DNA of 64,000 bases. Origin: Fimbriimonadaceae bacterium. Its GTDB lineage: Bacteria > Armatimonadota > Fimbriimonadia > Fimbriimonadales > Fimbriimonadaceae. The notes under the pieces were generated by a model. The model was not told the origin of the DNA, made no database searches, and saw only the letters and a program-made list of their open reading frames with translations. Numbering within the stretch: the stretch's first letter is position 1; every line of letters starts with the position of its first letter. The position numbers and the translations under genes were made by a program. The stretch covers positions 310,001-374,000 of the forward strand of contig JAHCHO010000002.1 of NCBI GenBank assembly GCA_026129685.1. The letters run 5' to 3'. This document shows positions 7,870 through 16,843 of this stretch, one piece after another.

Positions 7870-8778
7870 ATGAAGTACGGGCGAATCGCCGGACTCGACG
7901 CCGACGTGTCGAAGGTGGTGCTGGGCAGCACCACCTTCTCCGACAAGGACCTTGATCGCACCTTTGCCTTGCTCGACCGGTTCGTCGAACTGGGCGGCAA
8001 CGCGGTGGACACCGCCCACGTCTACGCGCACGGCGGTTGCACCCAGGCGTTCGGCAAGTGGATGACCGCCCGAGGATGCCGCGACCGGATGGTGACCTTC
8101 GACAAAGGTTGCCACCCCTACGGGTCGCCTCGTTTCAGCCCGGAATACATCGACTCCGATCTGGCCGACAACTTGAAGCACCTGCAAACCGATCATATCG
8201 AGATCTGGGCATTCCACCGGGACGACTCCGACTACCCCTTGGAGCCGATCATGCGCCGCCTGAACGAGCATAAGGCAGCGGGCAGAATGGCCGCCTTTGG
8301 CGGATCGAACTGGTCGCTCGACCGCATCAGGGAGGCAAACGCGATCGCCGAGGCGCACGGATGGCAGGGCCTGTCGTTCAACAACCCCAACCTGTCGCTC
8401 GCCACCGTCAACGAGCCGATGTGGGGCGGTTGCGTCACGATCGACGCCGAGGGAAGACGTTGGCACGAAGCGACCCAGTACCCCTTGTTCTCCTGGTCCT
8501 CGACCGGGGGCGGCTACTTCGGCGGGGTGGACAGCGACGACGTGCGGCGCGTTTACCACAACGAGGAGAACGCGCGCCGGAAGGTGCGGGTGGAGGCGAT
8601 GGCGCGGGACAAGGGGGCGACTCCCGTCCAGATCGCGCTCGCTTGGACGCTCAATCAGCCGTTTCCGGTTTGGGCGCTGGTGGGCTGTCGGAACGTCGAC
8701 GAGGTCACGCAGGCGTGCGAGGCGACCGCGATTGCCCTTAGCCGGGACGAGTGCGACTGGCTGGAGAAAGGCGACTGA
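7870..8778 (+). CDS. Aldo/keto reductase
   Basis: A 302-aa NADPH-dependent aldo/keto reductase with a TIM-barrel fold. The catalytic tetrad is visible as Asp47 and Tyr52 in DTAHVYAHG, Lys79 in FDKG and His116 in FHRDD. The C-terminal cofactor region reads WALVGCRNVDEVTQA. The ATG at 7870 is preferred over an in-frame start 39 nt earlier because the family N-terminus begins at MKYGRIAGL and GAAGG lies just before it. It follows the Gfo/Idh/MocA gene closely in the same direction. A strong hairpin lies just downstream. Confidence 0.88.
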   Translation: MKYGRIAGLDADVSKVVLGSTTFSDKDLDRTFALLDRFVELGGNAVDTAHVYAHGGCTQAFGKWMTARGCRDRMVTFDKGCHPYGSPRFSPEYIDSDLADNLKHLQTDHIEIWAFHRDDSDYPLEPIMRRLNEHKAAGRMAAFGGSNWSLDRIREANAIAEAHGWQGLSFNNPNLSLATVNEPMWGGCVTIDAEGRRWHEATQYPLFSWSSTGGGYFGGVDSDDVRRVYHNEENARRKVRVEAMARDKGATPVQIALAWTLNQPFPVWALVGCRNVDEVTQACEATAIALSRDECDWLEKGD

Positions 8779-8790
8779 TCAGAGCCAAGA

Positions 8791-8816
8791 CGGCCCGACC
8801 CTGGTGGGTCGGGCCG
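8791..8816. terminator. Bidirectional stem-loop between convergent genes
   Basis: A perfect 11-bp stem CGGCCCGACCC/GGGTCGGGCCG with a 4-nt loop, between the aldo/keto reductase and rpsA, which converge. There is no T-run, so it is a hairpin-type 3' end rather than a textbook intrinsic terminator. Confidence 0.6.
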
Positions 8817-8835
8817 CCCGTTCGCTCAAGGAGTC

Positions 8836-10476
8836 TTACTCCTCGTCGGTCTCTTCGGTCTTGGCCTCTTTCTCGGCCGACTCGTCGGTGTCTTCGGACT
8901 CCTCGGGTCGCAGGAAGCCCTTCAACATGCCGAGTCGCTCACCGATGGTGGCGCCGCCGCCGCTCGAAGTGACGGTACCGAACCCGCGTCCACGGCCACC
9001 GGCCACAAACTCAAGGTCCTCGTCCTCGCGGTCGCGCCGGCCGCCTTTGGCGCCCTTCTTCTTCGCGCCCGGCTTCTTGCCAAACCGGTCGTCGTCGTAG
9101 CCGCCACCGCCATATCCCGGGGCGCCGCCTCCCGCCGGGACGGGTTCCCCGCCCAGGGCCCGGATGCTGAGAACCATGCGGCGCTCGTCCGGCTTGAGGT
9201 CAATGATCTGGACCTCGACTTCCTGACCCTCTTCGATGGCGTCTTGCGGCCGGCGAATGCGCCGCGCCGACATTTCGCTGAGCGGGAGGAAGGCCTCGGC
9301 GCCCTCGGGCAACGCGATGAACGCGCCCGCTTGGACGATACGACCGATGGTGCAGGTCAGCTTCTGACCCGAGCGGTAGTTGTCGCGGATCAGGTTCCAG
9401 GGGTCGGGCAACACCTGGCGATGACCGAGACTGATCTTGCCGATCTCCTTGTCCAGGCGCAGGACCATCACCTTGATGTCCTGGCCCTCCTTGAACATCT
9501 CGCGGGGGTGCTTGATTCGCGCCCAACTCATCTCCGAGATGTGGAGAAGACCGTCCACGCCGCCCAAGTCGACAAACGCGCCGTAGTCGGTCAACCGCCT
9601 GACCGTGCCCTCAAGGACGTCGCCGGGGGCGACCTCGTTGAAAATGCGGTCCTTCGCCGAGTCTCGGTGCTCGTCCTCGGCGAGTTTGTTCGAGAGGACG
9701 ACTTTGCGGCGCTCGCGATCAATCTCGATGATCTTGAAGGGCATGACCTGCCCAACGTACTTCTCGATGTTGCGCAGTTTCCCGCTCTGGACATGGGTTG
9801 CCGGCACAAAGCCGCGAACGCCGATATCCACCACGAGTCCACCCTTGACACGGTCCACGACGGGCGCCTCGAGCGTGACCTTGTCACGGAACGACTCTTC
9901 GATACGGTCCCAGAGATCCTCGAAATCGGCTCGCTTCTTGGAAACGATCGCCCCGCCGTCGCCCGATTCGGGCTTCATGATGACGACGTTGATCTTGTCC
10001 CCAACCTTGACGTGGTCCTCAGGGTTGCCGCCGTGGGTCGTCAGTTCTTCGATAGGGACGATTCCCTCGACCTTGCTGCCCAGGTTGACGAAAACGCGAT
10101 CCTTCTCGACAAGTACGACGGTCGCCTCGACCATCTCTCCGCGTTTGGCGCGGCGATAGCCTCCCTCGACCTCCGGGTTGTCGGCACCCAACTCGAACGC
10201 GCTCAGCGCGGCCTCGAAGAGGTCGGCATCGCTCGTGGCGGGGGCGACATGGGCGACGACCGGGGTTTCCGAAGAAACCGCAACGGCCGGCGGTTCCGGT
10301 ACGTCCGTAGGAGTGGGCGCGGCGGGCTCGTCGGCGGGGACGGGATCGGACGGGGCCACGATGGGCACCTCCGGGTTCGCCTCCGCAGAAACGGGTTCGG
10401 GCGTCGCCTCGGATTCGGGCTTGGGTTCGTCCACCGGGACGTCCTGGCCTGGCGGCGTCAACTGTTCGTCGATCAT
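8836..10476 (-). CDS. rpsA: 30S ribosomal protein S1 with four S1 domains and long disordered tails
   Basis: A 546-aa S1-domain protein, the mRNA-binding ribosomal protein used in initiation. Residues 1 to about 110 form a Pro/Glu/Ala-rich acidic tail. Four S1 OB-folds follow at about 113-185, 195-262, 280-350 and 365-435; the third has the classic YGAFVDLGGVDGLLHISE sequence. The C-terminal 100 residues are Gly-rich, then basic (KKPGAKKKGAKGG), then strongly acidic. E. coli S1 has six domains; four are usual in many other phyla. It is divergent from the GT39 gene, 143 bp away. The ATG at 10476 lacks a strong Shine-Dalgarno. Confidence 0.9.
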   Translation of the reverse strand: MIDEQLTPPGQDVPVDEPKPESEATPEPVSAEANPEVPIVAPSDPVPADEPAAPTPTDVPEPPAVAVSSETPVVAHVAPATSDADLFEAALSAFELGADNPEVEGGYRRAKRGEMVEATVVLVEKDRVFVNLGSKVEGIVPIEELTTHGGNPEDHVKVGDKINVVIMKPESGDGGAIVSKKRADFEDLWDRIEESFRDKVTLEAPVVDRVKGGLVVDIGVRGFVPATHVQSGKLRNIEKYVGQVMPFKIIEIDRERRKVVLSNKLAEDEHRDSAKDRIFNEVAPGDVLEGTVRRLTDYGAFVDLGGVDGLLHISEMSWARIKHPREMFKEGQDIKVMVLRLDKEIGKISLGHRQVLPDPWNLIRDNYRSGQKLTCTIGRIVQAGAFIALPEGAEAFLPLSEMSARRIRRPQDAIEEGQEVEVQIIDLKPDERRMVLSIRALGGEPVPAGGGAPGYGGGGYDDDRFGKKPGAKKKGAKGGRRDREDEDLEFVAGGRGRGFGTVTSSGGGATIGERLGMLKGFLRPEESEDTDESAEKEAKTEETDEE

Positions 10477-10619
10477 TCGATTTCGGCTCTCTGCGGGCGC
10501 GTGAGTGCGCCCAAACCCAACTATGCTACCTGAATCCAGGGCCTACGTTGGGACGGGTCCATTTTGACGTGGTGAACCCACGACCCGCAAGCCGAACCGG
10601 CAAGTGCCACAATTCCGGC

Positions 10620-12092
10620 GTGAACTCCGAGACCGATCCCTGGTTCCATCGTCGATGGCCCTGGGTGTTGGTCGCTTCGATACCCCTGTTGGGGTTTTGG
10701 GCCTATGGGCTGTTCGACCTCGACGAAGGGTTCTACGCCGCCGTCGTGCGGGACATGATGCGGCGCGGGGACGGCATCGTGCCCACTCTCGGCGGGAAAC
10801 CCTGGTTCGAGAAGCCCATTCTCCTCTATTGGGCCGCCATCCCGAGCGTCCAGGCGTTCGGACCTTGGTTTGGCCCGCGACTGCCCAGCGTGCTGGCCAC
10901 GATCGCCCTGGTCGCCTTCCTTGGCTGGCTGGTCCGGCGAGAGGGGGCGAGTCCGGCGACTGCCGTTCTGGCGACGCTCAGCGGCGGCACGTGCCTGCTT
11001 TTGGCGGCGGCGGGACGCATGATGCTGACCGACTCGTTGCTGACCCTGACCCTCACCCTCTGCTTCGGGTTGTTCTGGGTCGGCGTGTCCACGGGCGCGC
11101 GGCATTGGAAGTGGCTCGCGGGAGCGGCGCTCGGGTTCAGCGTACTGGCGAAGGGACCGGTCGGGGGCGCGCTGTTCGTGTCGCTGGCCGGACTCACTTA
11201 CTGGCGCGAACCCGCCTTACGTCCCGGCTTTCGGGGTGGATGGGCCGGCGCCGTCCTCGCCTTTGCGGTCGTCGTCGCCTCCTGGTACGTCCCTGCCTAT
11301 CTTTGCGAAGGCGACGTGTTCGTCCGGGAGTTTCTCGTCGCGCAAAACCTGGGTCGCTTCTCCGGTGGCGACCGAGCCCACGCGGTGAAACCGGAGTGGA
11401 TGCATCCGATTTACTACCCAGTGGTGCTCCTTGTCGGCGCCGCGCCATGGTCCTTCCAGGCATTTCGGCGGCGGTTCTGGGTTCCTTTGGGCGATGCCGC
11501 CCCCTTCCGGCGTTACCTCGTTCGCTGGCTGCTGGTCGTGCTCGTGTTCTTCAGCGCGAGCGGCAGCAAGTTGCCTCACTACGTTTTGCCGGCGGTTCCG
11601 CCGTTGGCGATGCTTGCGGTGTTCACCCTCGCCGAGGGGCGGCGTTCCCTGCGTCGCCTCGCCGTTGCCGGAGCGGCCGGGGCGACGTTCCTTTGCGTGC
11701 TGCTGAACGCCGGGTTCGTTTGGTGGTACGGGGCCAGCGGGCATCGGGAGGTCCACGCACTCGCCCTCTTGGCGGCTCGCCTCGATCCGAACGCCCCGAT
11801 GGCGACGTACCAGATGAGCCGGCGGGACAAGGACCTCGGGACAGGACGCCTGAGGGTGCAAGAGACGAGTCATCCCTCGGTTCGGTTCTACTTCCCGGGA
11901 CCGACCGAGGACCTCGAGCGGCTCGAAGACCTCGCAACCCGTCCAAGCGGGACGTGGGTGCTCACGCGAAGCGGGCGCATCGGGTCGGCGGACGCCGCTC
12001 GGCTTCGCCGCATGGGCCGTGACCCGGTTTGGATTCGGCAGGCTAAGGTTGGGTCGGGTTACGTTCTCTATCGCCTCGCCACCCGACGGTAG
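10620..12092 (+). CDS. Glycosyltransferase family 39/ArnT-like membrane protein
   Basis: A 490-aa integral membrane protein with about ten to twelve hydrophobic segments. After the first membrane helix comes LDEGFYAAVVRDMMRRGD, the acidic loop (Asp-Glu) that in PMT/ArnT enzymes holds the catalytic residue. GGKPWFEKPILLYW and an RLPSV loop follow, as in bacterial GT39 and GT83 enzymes. These transfer a sugar from a polyprenyl-phosphate donor to lipid A, protein or cell-wall polymers on the periplasmic face. The start is a GTG at 10620, preceded at 6 nt by CACAAT; an in-frame start 72 nt earlier gives no family-like sequence. A strong hairpin follows the stop. Confidence 0.82.
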   Translation: MNSETDPWFHRRWPWVLVASIPLLGFWAYGLFDLDEGFYAAVVRDMMRRGDGIVPTLGGKPWFEKPILLYWAAIPSVQAFGPWFGPRLPSVLATIALVAFLGWLVRREGASPATAVLATLSGGTCLLLAAAGRMMLTDSLLTLTLTLCFGLFWVGVSTGARHWKWLAGAALGFSVLAKGPVGGALFVSLAGLTYWREPALRPGFRGGWAGAVLAFAVVVASWYVPAYLCEGDVFVREFLVAQNLGRFSGGDRAHAVKPEWMHPIYYPVVLLVGAAPWSFQAFRRRFWVPLGDAAPFRRYLVRWLLVVLVFFSASGSKLPHYVLPAVPPLAMLAVFTLAEGRRSLRRLAVAGAAGATFLCVLLNAGFVWWYGASGHREVHALALLAARLDPNAPMATYQMSRRDKDLGTGRLRVQETSHPSVRFYFPGPTEDLERLEDLATRPSGTWVLTRSGRIGSADAARLRRMGRDPVWIRQAKVGSGYVLYRLATRR

Positions 12093-12105
12093 CCCGACGC
12101 GACGA

Positions 12106-12135
12106 ACCGGAGGGCGGCTTTCGCCGCCCTCCGGT
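12106..12135. terminator. Perfect 13-bp stem-loop between convergent genes
   Basis: Stem ACCGGAGGGCGGC/GCCGCCCTCCGGT with loop TTTC, followed on the plus strand by CGTGTTTG. It separates the GT39 gene from the small secreted-protein gene that converges on it. Confidence 0.75.
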
Positions 12136-12195
12136 CGTGTTTGCCAGAGGAGGTTCTTGGAGTAGGAGGGTCGGTTCACCCGAGGCGGGTTCGCG

Positions 12196-12783
12196 TCAGG
12201 ACCGGACGATGGCGATCTGGGCGAGGTTGCTGTAGGTGCCGGGGCCGGTGCCGGGGTCCACGGTGATCTTGCGGGTGAGGTCGAGGCGGAGGAAGCCGTC
12301 GGTGGCGGCGGACGGGAAGATCGGGCCGCTGGGCTCCATCACGTCGTTGATGTTGAAGGCGTGCATCAGGCCGGTGTCCCAGAGCAGGCCGTTGGTCGTG
12401 CCGTTGTAAATCGCGGCCTGGACGTCGAGCTTGATGGACTGGCTGCCGGTGACGGTGCCGCTGGTCTTGACCAGGTCGTCCCAGAAGCGGAAGTCCAGGG
12501 CGAGGGTCTCGTTGTGATAGAAGTTGATGTTCTGCATCTTGCTGTCGCTGCCGTTGCCCCAGCCGTCCACTTCCCACCAGACGCCGACGCAGCCGTTGAC
12601 GTAGAGGTAGGGCTTGACGGTGACGGAGGTGGGGGTGTCCAGGTGGACGTAGCCGGCTCCGGAGAAGTCGGAGTCGACGCACCAGCTGCAGTCGTAGGTG
12701 AAGGTGCGCCACTGGGCGAGGGCGCCGGTGGACAGAGCGACGAGACCGAGAGCGATGGCGGAGATTCTTTTGAGACCGAACAT
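12196..12783 (-). CDS. Small secreted protein, unknown family (paralog A)
   Basis: A 195-aa protein with a clear signal peptide (basic start, hydrophobic core, ALA cleavage near residue 24). The mature chain is rich in aromatic residues, Asn, Gly and Thr and looks beta-stranded. It shares a pattern with the product of 18934-19530: PYLYVNG, then a DGWGNGS turn, then FYHNETLALDF, then DDLVK, and at the C-terminus LDLTRKITVDPG with GPGTYSN. The two are paralogs. No known domain is recognised; an extracellular or structural role is likely. The ATG at 12783 has AAGGAAA 8 nt upstream. The mature N-terminus holds two close Cys (DCSWCVD), absent from paralog B, which could form a disulfide. Confidence 0.72.
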   Translation of the reverse strand: MFGLKRISAIALGLVALSTGALAQWRTFTYDCSWCVDSDFSGAGYVHLDTPTSVTVKPYLYVNGCVGVWWEVDGWGNGSDSKMQNINFYHNETLALDFRFWDDLVKTSGTVTGSQSIKLDVQAAIYNGTTNGLLWDTGLMHAFNINDVMEPSGPIFPSAATDGFLRLDLTRKITVDPGTGPGTYSNLAQIAIVRS

Positions 12784-13410
12784 GACCGTTTGTTTCCTTT
12801 GCCGACCCTTCTTCGGGGCCGTGCTCGATGGGATTGTCCGTTCTCGGAGACGTTCGCGGAAGTCGCCTCTTCGGGGGTCGCCGGGACTAGGCTCGCAGGG
12901 GTGCCGGGTTTCCGTCACTCCCGTCATTCCCGTCACTCTGTGTGTCCCGCGCCCTCATCCTTCCCGTCATTCCCGTCACTCGCGTCACTCTGTGTGTCGC
13001 GCGTCCTCATCCTTCCCGTCACTCCCGTCATTCGTGTGTCTCGCGCCTTCTTCCTTCCCGTCACTCCCGTCACTCCATCGTCCCGCTCGGGAGGACGATT
13101 GGACGGTTCCTTCCCAAGGTTGTCCGACGCCCGTGGCCCGTACGGACCACCGGGCGTTCGCTCCGCGAACACCTTGTCTTGAGCGCTCGTGACCGATCGT
13201 CAACCGGTCCAGCTTCGCGGCGAAGCCGATCGGTCTCCCCCTTTGCCCGTGGAGGGCCACCATGGGATTACGGGGGCGCGGGTAGGAGCCGAGCGAGGAC
13301 CCACCGTGCGACCGGGCGGCATGGCGGCCGACGCGGCAGGATGACCTCAGGGAGCGCTCGAGACGATCCCGTCGAAGGAAACGCCGGACGCCCGCCGAAC
13401 CTGGTAGACC
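12784..13410. other. Intergenic region holding minisatellite array 2
   Basis: 627 bp with divergent genes on either side. It contains the 5' flank of the small secreted-protein gene and the array at 12913-13076. No gene or clear regulatory site is seen at 13077-13410; the frames crossing it are translations of the repeat or lack coding character. Confidence 0.6.
12913..13076 (+). repeat. Minisatellite array 2: units of 52, 52 and 42 bp plus an 18-bp partial
   Basis: Units start CGTCAYTCCCGTCAYTC and end CTTCC, at 12913-12964, 12965-13016, 13017-13058 and a partial one to 13076. The third unit lacks about ten bases. The core CCCGTCATTCCCGTCACTC plus GTGTGTCGCGC is shared with array 1 on the opposite strand, so the two loci carry one repeat family. 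Confidence 0.85.
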
Positions 13411-14280
13411 GTGTCTCACGTAGGCTTCGTCGGCCTCGGGGTGATGGGTGGCGCGATGGCGCGCCACCTCGTCACGAAGGGCTTTCCCACCGTCGTATGG
13501 AACCGCACCCCATCCCGCGCGGAGCCCCTTTGGTCGCTGGGCGCCCGGGTCGCTTCGAGCCTGTCCGAAGTGGCGGCGTCCTGCGAAATGGTCTGCGTAT
13601 GCGTGAACCGCACGGAGGACGTTCATGAGGTGTTCGCGGCGATGACCCCTTCGGCCCGGCACGGCACGTTGTTCGTGGACCATTCGACGATCGCCGTTTC
13701 CGCTGCCAAGGCCTTGCACCGAACGCTCGCGGAGCAGGGCCTTCGGTTCGTCGACGCGCCGATCACGGGCGGAAGCATGGGGGCGGAGGCGGGCACGCTC
13801 ACGATCTTCTGCGGCGGGCGCGAGGAGGACGTGGAGCGAGCCCGGCCGGTGCTGGAAGCCTATGGCCAACGCATCGAGCGGGTCGGCGACGGCGGTTCGG
13901 GACAAGCGATGAAGATGGTGAACCAGGTCGCGGTCGGGGGCGCGCTGCTCGGGTTGTGCGAGGCCCTCAGCTTCGCGAAGAAGCTCGGGCTGGACTTGGC
14001 GCAGACTCGCGAGGTGGTGGGCAGCGGCGCGGCGGGCAGTTGGGCGTTCGAGCGGTACGGACCCAAGATTCTGGCGGAAGACTGGTCACCGGGGTTCTCG
14101 GTCGCCAACCAACGGAAAGACTTCGGTTACTGCCTGGAGGCGGCCGAGGGGTGCGACGCGGCGTTGCCGGGGACGCGCCTGGTGGACCGATTGCTCGCTC
14201 TGCTGGAGGAAGAGGGGCACGGTGGCTGGACGACGGCGGCGCTCTACGCCAAAATGCGGGAGTTGGGTTTCGACGCGTGA
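13411..14280 (+). CDS. NAD(P)-dependent beta-hydroxyacid dehydrogenase (3-hydroxyisobutyrate dehydrogenase family)
   Basis: A 289-aa protein. GFVGLGVMGGAMARHL at residues 5-20 is the dinucleotide-binding motif. FVDAPITGGSMGAEAGTL near 115-132 is the substrate-binding signature. The KMVNQ segment near 167 carries the family's catalytic Lys. Members oxidise 3-hydroxyisobutyrate, tartronate semialdehyde or related acids, and a related branch acts as succinic semialdehyde reductase. The start is a GTG at 13411. The stop TGA overlaps the GTG start of the ABC ATPase by 4 nt, so this enzyme is tied to the uptake operon and may act on the imported compound or its product. Confidence 0.88.
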   Translation: MSHVGFVGLGVMGGAMARHLVTKGFPTVVWNRTPSRAEPLWSLGARVASSLSEVAASCEMVCVCVNRTEDVHEVFAAMTPSARHGTLFVDHSTIAVSAAKALHRTLAEQGLRFVDAPITGGSMGAEAGTLTIFCGGREEDVERARPVLEAYGQRIERVGDGGSGQAMKMVNQVAVGGALLGLCEALSFAKKLGLDLAQTREVVGSGAAGSWAFERYGPKILAEDWSPGFSVANQRKDFGYCLEAAEGCDAALPGTRLVDRLLALLEEEGHGGWTTAALYAKMRELGFDA

Positions 14281-15779
14281 CCCCGACCGTCCAACTGTCC
14301 GCCATCGACAAGCGATTCGGCGCCGTGCAGGCTCTGCAGGGCGTCGATCTGGACGTTGAGCACGGTCGGATTCACGCACTCGTGGGAGAGAACGGGGCGG
14401 GCAAGACCACCCTGATGCGGGTGCTGTACGGGTCTATCCGACCGGACGGCGGGACGCTTCGCCTCGACGGCCAAGAGCGGCGCTTCCGTTCGTCGGCGGA
14501 GGCGATCGCGGCGGGCGTCGGGATGGTGAGCCAGCACTACAGCGTCATCCCGGAACTGACGTGCCTCGAAAACCTGGTGCTCGGAGCGGAACCGGGAGCG
14601 GTGATCCACGTCGCAGGGGCGACGGAGCGGGCGAAGGAACTGGCCGAGCGCATGGGGTTCGAGTTCGACTGGCGCGCGGAGGCGGCCACGCTGACGCCAG
14701 CGGGTGCGCAGAAGCTCGAAATCCTCAAGCTCCTTTGGCGCAACTCGCGGATCATGATCTTGGACGAGCCCACCGCGATGCTGTCGCCTTCGGACGCCGA
14801 CGCGCTCTACGAGAGCCTGCGGCGCCTGGCGGACGAGGGGGCGACGGTGATCGTCGTCACGCACCGCATTCCCGAAGTCATCTTGTACTGCGACCATGTG
14901 ACCGTTTTGCGCGGGGGGGTCCGAGTGGCGGACACGTCGGTGCCCGAGACGGACCCGACGGCGTTGGCGGAACTCATCGTCGGCCACCCGGTGGGAACCG
15001 ACCCGATGGGCAAGCCGCTTCAGGGAGGCAAACCCTTGCTCGTCGTCCGAGACCTCGTGGTCCGGGGCGAGCGAGGCGACGAGGCGCTCAAGGGCGTGTC
15101 CCTCGACGTGGCGGAGGGGGAGGTGCTCGGCATCGCGGGGGTGGACGGCAGCGGGCAACGGGAGCTGTTCCAGGCGCTGTTCGGCCTGCGTTCGATCGAG
15201 CGGGGTTCGGTGCGACTGGGAGATGCCGACCTCGAGGGTTGGAGCACGAGCCGTCGCCTTGGGGCGGGCCTCGCGATCGTTCCGGAAGATCGTCACGACG
15301 AGGCGGTCATCGAGTCTTGGTCGCTCGAGGACAACGCGCTTTTGGGCCACCAACGGCGGCCCCGGTTTCGGCGAGGGGCGTGGGTCGTTCGGGGCGAGCA
15401 GCACGCCTTTGCCCTTGCGGTCGCCGATCGCTTTTCGACCAAACACGGGGGGCTTCGCCACCCGATGTCCAGTTTGTCGGGCGGCAACCAGCAACGCTTC
15501 GTGGCCGCCCGGGCCCTGGCCGAGGACCCGAGGGTGCTGCTGGCGTTTCAGCCGGCGCGGGGCCTCGACATCGCGGGAGCCCAGCGGGTGTACGAAGCGA
15601 TTCGGGCGGAATGCACGAAGGGCGGGTGCGCTCTGGTGGTGTCGTTCGACCTCGACGAACTGCTCCAGTTCTGCGACCGAGTGGTCGCGATGTACCACGG
15701 CACGCTGACCGATCCGCCACGCGGCCACGAGTTGGATCGCCGCCTCATCGGGCGGCTCATGGTGGGGGCGAAGGCGTGA
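14277..15779 (+). CDS. ABC transporter ATP-binding protein, nucleoside/simple-sugar type (two NBDs)
   Basis: A 500-aa ATPase with duplicated nucleotide-binding domains, as in the RbsA/NupO class. NBD1 has Walker A GENGAGKTTL near residue 39 and Walker B IMILDEPT, with a degenerate signature at LTPAGAQKLEIL. NBD2 has the degenerate Walker A GVDGSGQRE normal for this class, an intact LSGGNQQR signature and AFQPARGLD in place of the usual QPTRGLD. It would energise uptake of nucleosides or sugars through the two permeases encoded next. The GTG at 14277 overlaps the previous stop; the longer in-frame extension upstream overlaps the dehydrogenase gene and is not conserved-looking. Confidence 0.92.
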   Translation: MTPTVQLSAIDKRFGAVQALQGVDLDVEHGRIHALVGENGAGKTTLMRVLYGSIRPDGGTLRLDGQERRFRSSAEAIAAGVGMVSQHYSVIPELTCLENLVLGAEPGAVIHVAGATERAKELAERMGFEFDWRAEAATLTPAGAQKLEILKLLWRNSRIMILDEPTAMLSPSDADALYESLRRLADEGATVIVVTHRIPEVILYCDHVTVLRGGVRVADTSVPETDPTALAELIVGHPVGTDPMGKPLQGGKPLLVVRDLVVRGERGDEALKGVSLDVAEGEVLGIAGVDGSGQRELFQALFGLRSIERGSVRLGDADLEGWSTSRRLGAGLAIVPEDRHDEAVIESWSLEDNALLGHQRRPRFRRGAWVVRGEQHAFALAVADRFSTKHGGLRHPMSSLSGGNQQRFVAARALAEDPRVLLAFQPARGLDIAGAQRVYEAIRAECTKGGCALVVSFDLDELLQFCDRVVAMYHGTLTDPPRGHELDRRLIGRLMVGAKA

Positions 15780-16843
15780 ACCGTCGCGTGCCCGTTCTGA
15801 TCGCCCTGTCGGTCGTGGCGCTGGTCGGGTTGCTCGCGCTCTCAGGGGTGAATCCGGCCGAGGCGGGAGTCGGGTTGTTACGGGGCGCGTTCGGCAGCCC
15901 GGTTGCGATCCGGGGCACGTTGAAGCAGACGATGCCCCTGCTGTTCGCGGGGATGGCGGTGTTTTTGGCCCTGCGGGCCGGGCTTTTCAACATCGGGGCG
16001 GAGGGTCAGTTGCTGGTCGGGGCCCTGGCGGCGGCGACGGTGGGTCTACGCGTGCCGGGACCGGCGGGAATCGGTCTCGCGGTGTTGGCGGGGATGGCGG
16101 CGGGGGCGCTTTGGACCCTGCCGGCGGGGTTGATCAAGGCTTACAAGGGGGGGCACGAGGTGATCACGACGATCATGCTGAACAACATCGCGGGGCTGAT
16201 GACCACGGCCTTGGTGGCCGGGCCGCTCAAGGACCCGGGGAACGAGATGCCATCGACCCCTTCGCTGGTGTTCGGCACCCGCCTCCCGAGCCTCCTGGTG
16301 CTCAACCCCCCGAGGGGGGGGAGCGTGGTGCGGCTGATGTCGCCGGACGACCCGGCGGTTCGCGAGGTGGGGCGAATCGGATTCGAGCTGAATTTGGGAA
16401 TCGTCCTTGGGGTCGTGCTCATCGTCGTCCTGGGCGTCTGGCTCGCGCGGACGGTGGCCGGCTACGAACTGCGCGCGACGGGGGAGAACGCGATCGCCGC
16501 TCGTTTCGCCGGCGTGGACAGCAAGGCGGTCACGGTGCGTGCGCTGGCCGCTTCGGGGGCGCTGGCGGGCCTAGGGGGGGCCCTCATCGTGTTGAGCCAG
16601 GAGGGCCGGTTCTACGCGGGGTTTTCGCCGGGGTACGGGTTCGACGCGTTGGGGGTGGCGATCCTCGCGGGCTCGGCTCCCTGGGGGATCATTCCGGCGG
16701 CGCTGGCGTTCGGGGCGCTGAACAAAGGAGCGCTCGCGATCCAGGTTCTGGACGTACCGAAGGGCGTCACAGGGGTGATCCTGGGGGTCCTGATCGTCGC
16801 GTTCGCGGCCGCCCGGTACCGTGAGAGGCGCACAGATGGATAG
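15776..16843 (+). CDS. ABC transporter permease, nucleoside/simple-sugar type (subunit 1)
   Basis: A 355-aa membrane protein with about nine hydrophobic helices. FNIGAEGQLLVGALAA near residue 80 and HEVITTIMLNNIA near 128 are typical of BPD_transp_2 permeases of the YufP/NupP group. LAGLGGALIVLSQEGRFYAGFSPGYGF near 265 is the second conserved loop. The GTG start at 15776 overlaps the ATPase stop by 4 nt. It forms a heterodimer with the next permease. No BMP-type substrate-binding lipoprotein gene occurs in this operon. Confidence 0.9.
   Translation: MNRRVPVLIALSVVALVGLLALSGVNPAEAGVGLLRGAFGSPVAIRGTLKQTMPLLFAGMAVFLALRAGLFNIGAEGQLLVGALAAATVGLRVPGPAGIGLAVLAGMAAGALWTLPAGLIKAYKGGHEVITTIMLNNIAGLMTTALVAGPLKDPGNEMPSTPSLVFGTRLPSLLVLNPPRGGSVVRLMSPDDPAVREVGRIGFELNLGIVLGVVLIVVLGVWLARTVAGYELRATGENAIAARFAGVDSKAVTVRALAASGALAGLGGALIVLSQEGRFYAGFSPGYGFDALGVAILAGSAPWGIIPAALAFGALNKGALAIQVLDVPKGVTGVILGVLIVAFAAARYRERRTDG

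Noticed and set aside
4966-8559. A 1197-codon open frame on the minus strand
   Set aside because: It runs antisense through recognised genes and the tandem array. High GC suppresses stops in shadow frames; no protein features are seen.
12913-13076. CRISPR array or repetitive peptide gene (SRHSRHS-like translations)
   Set aside because: The repeat has no spacer structure, and unit lengths of 52, 52 and 42 would shift the reading frame between units. The translated peptides are a by-product of the DNA repeat.
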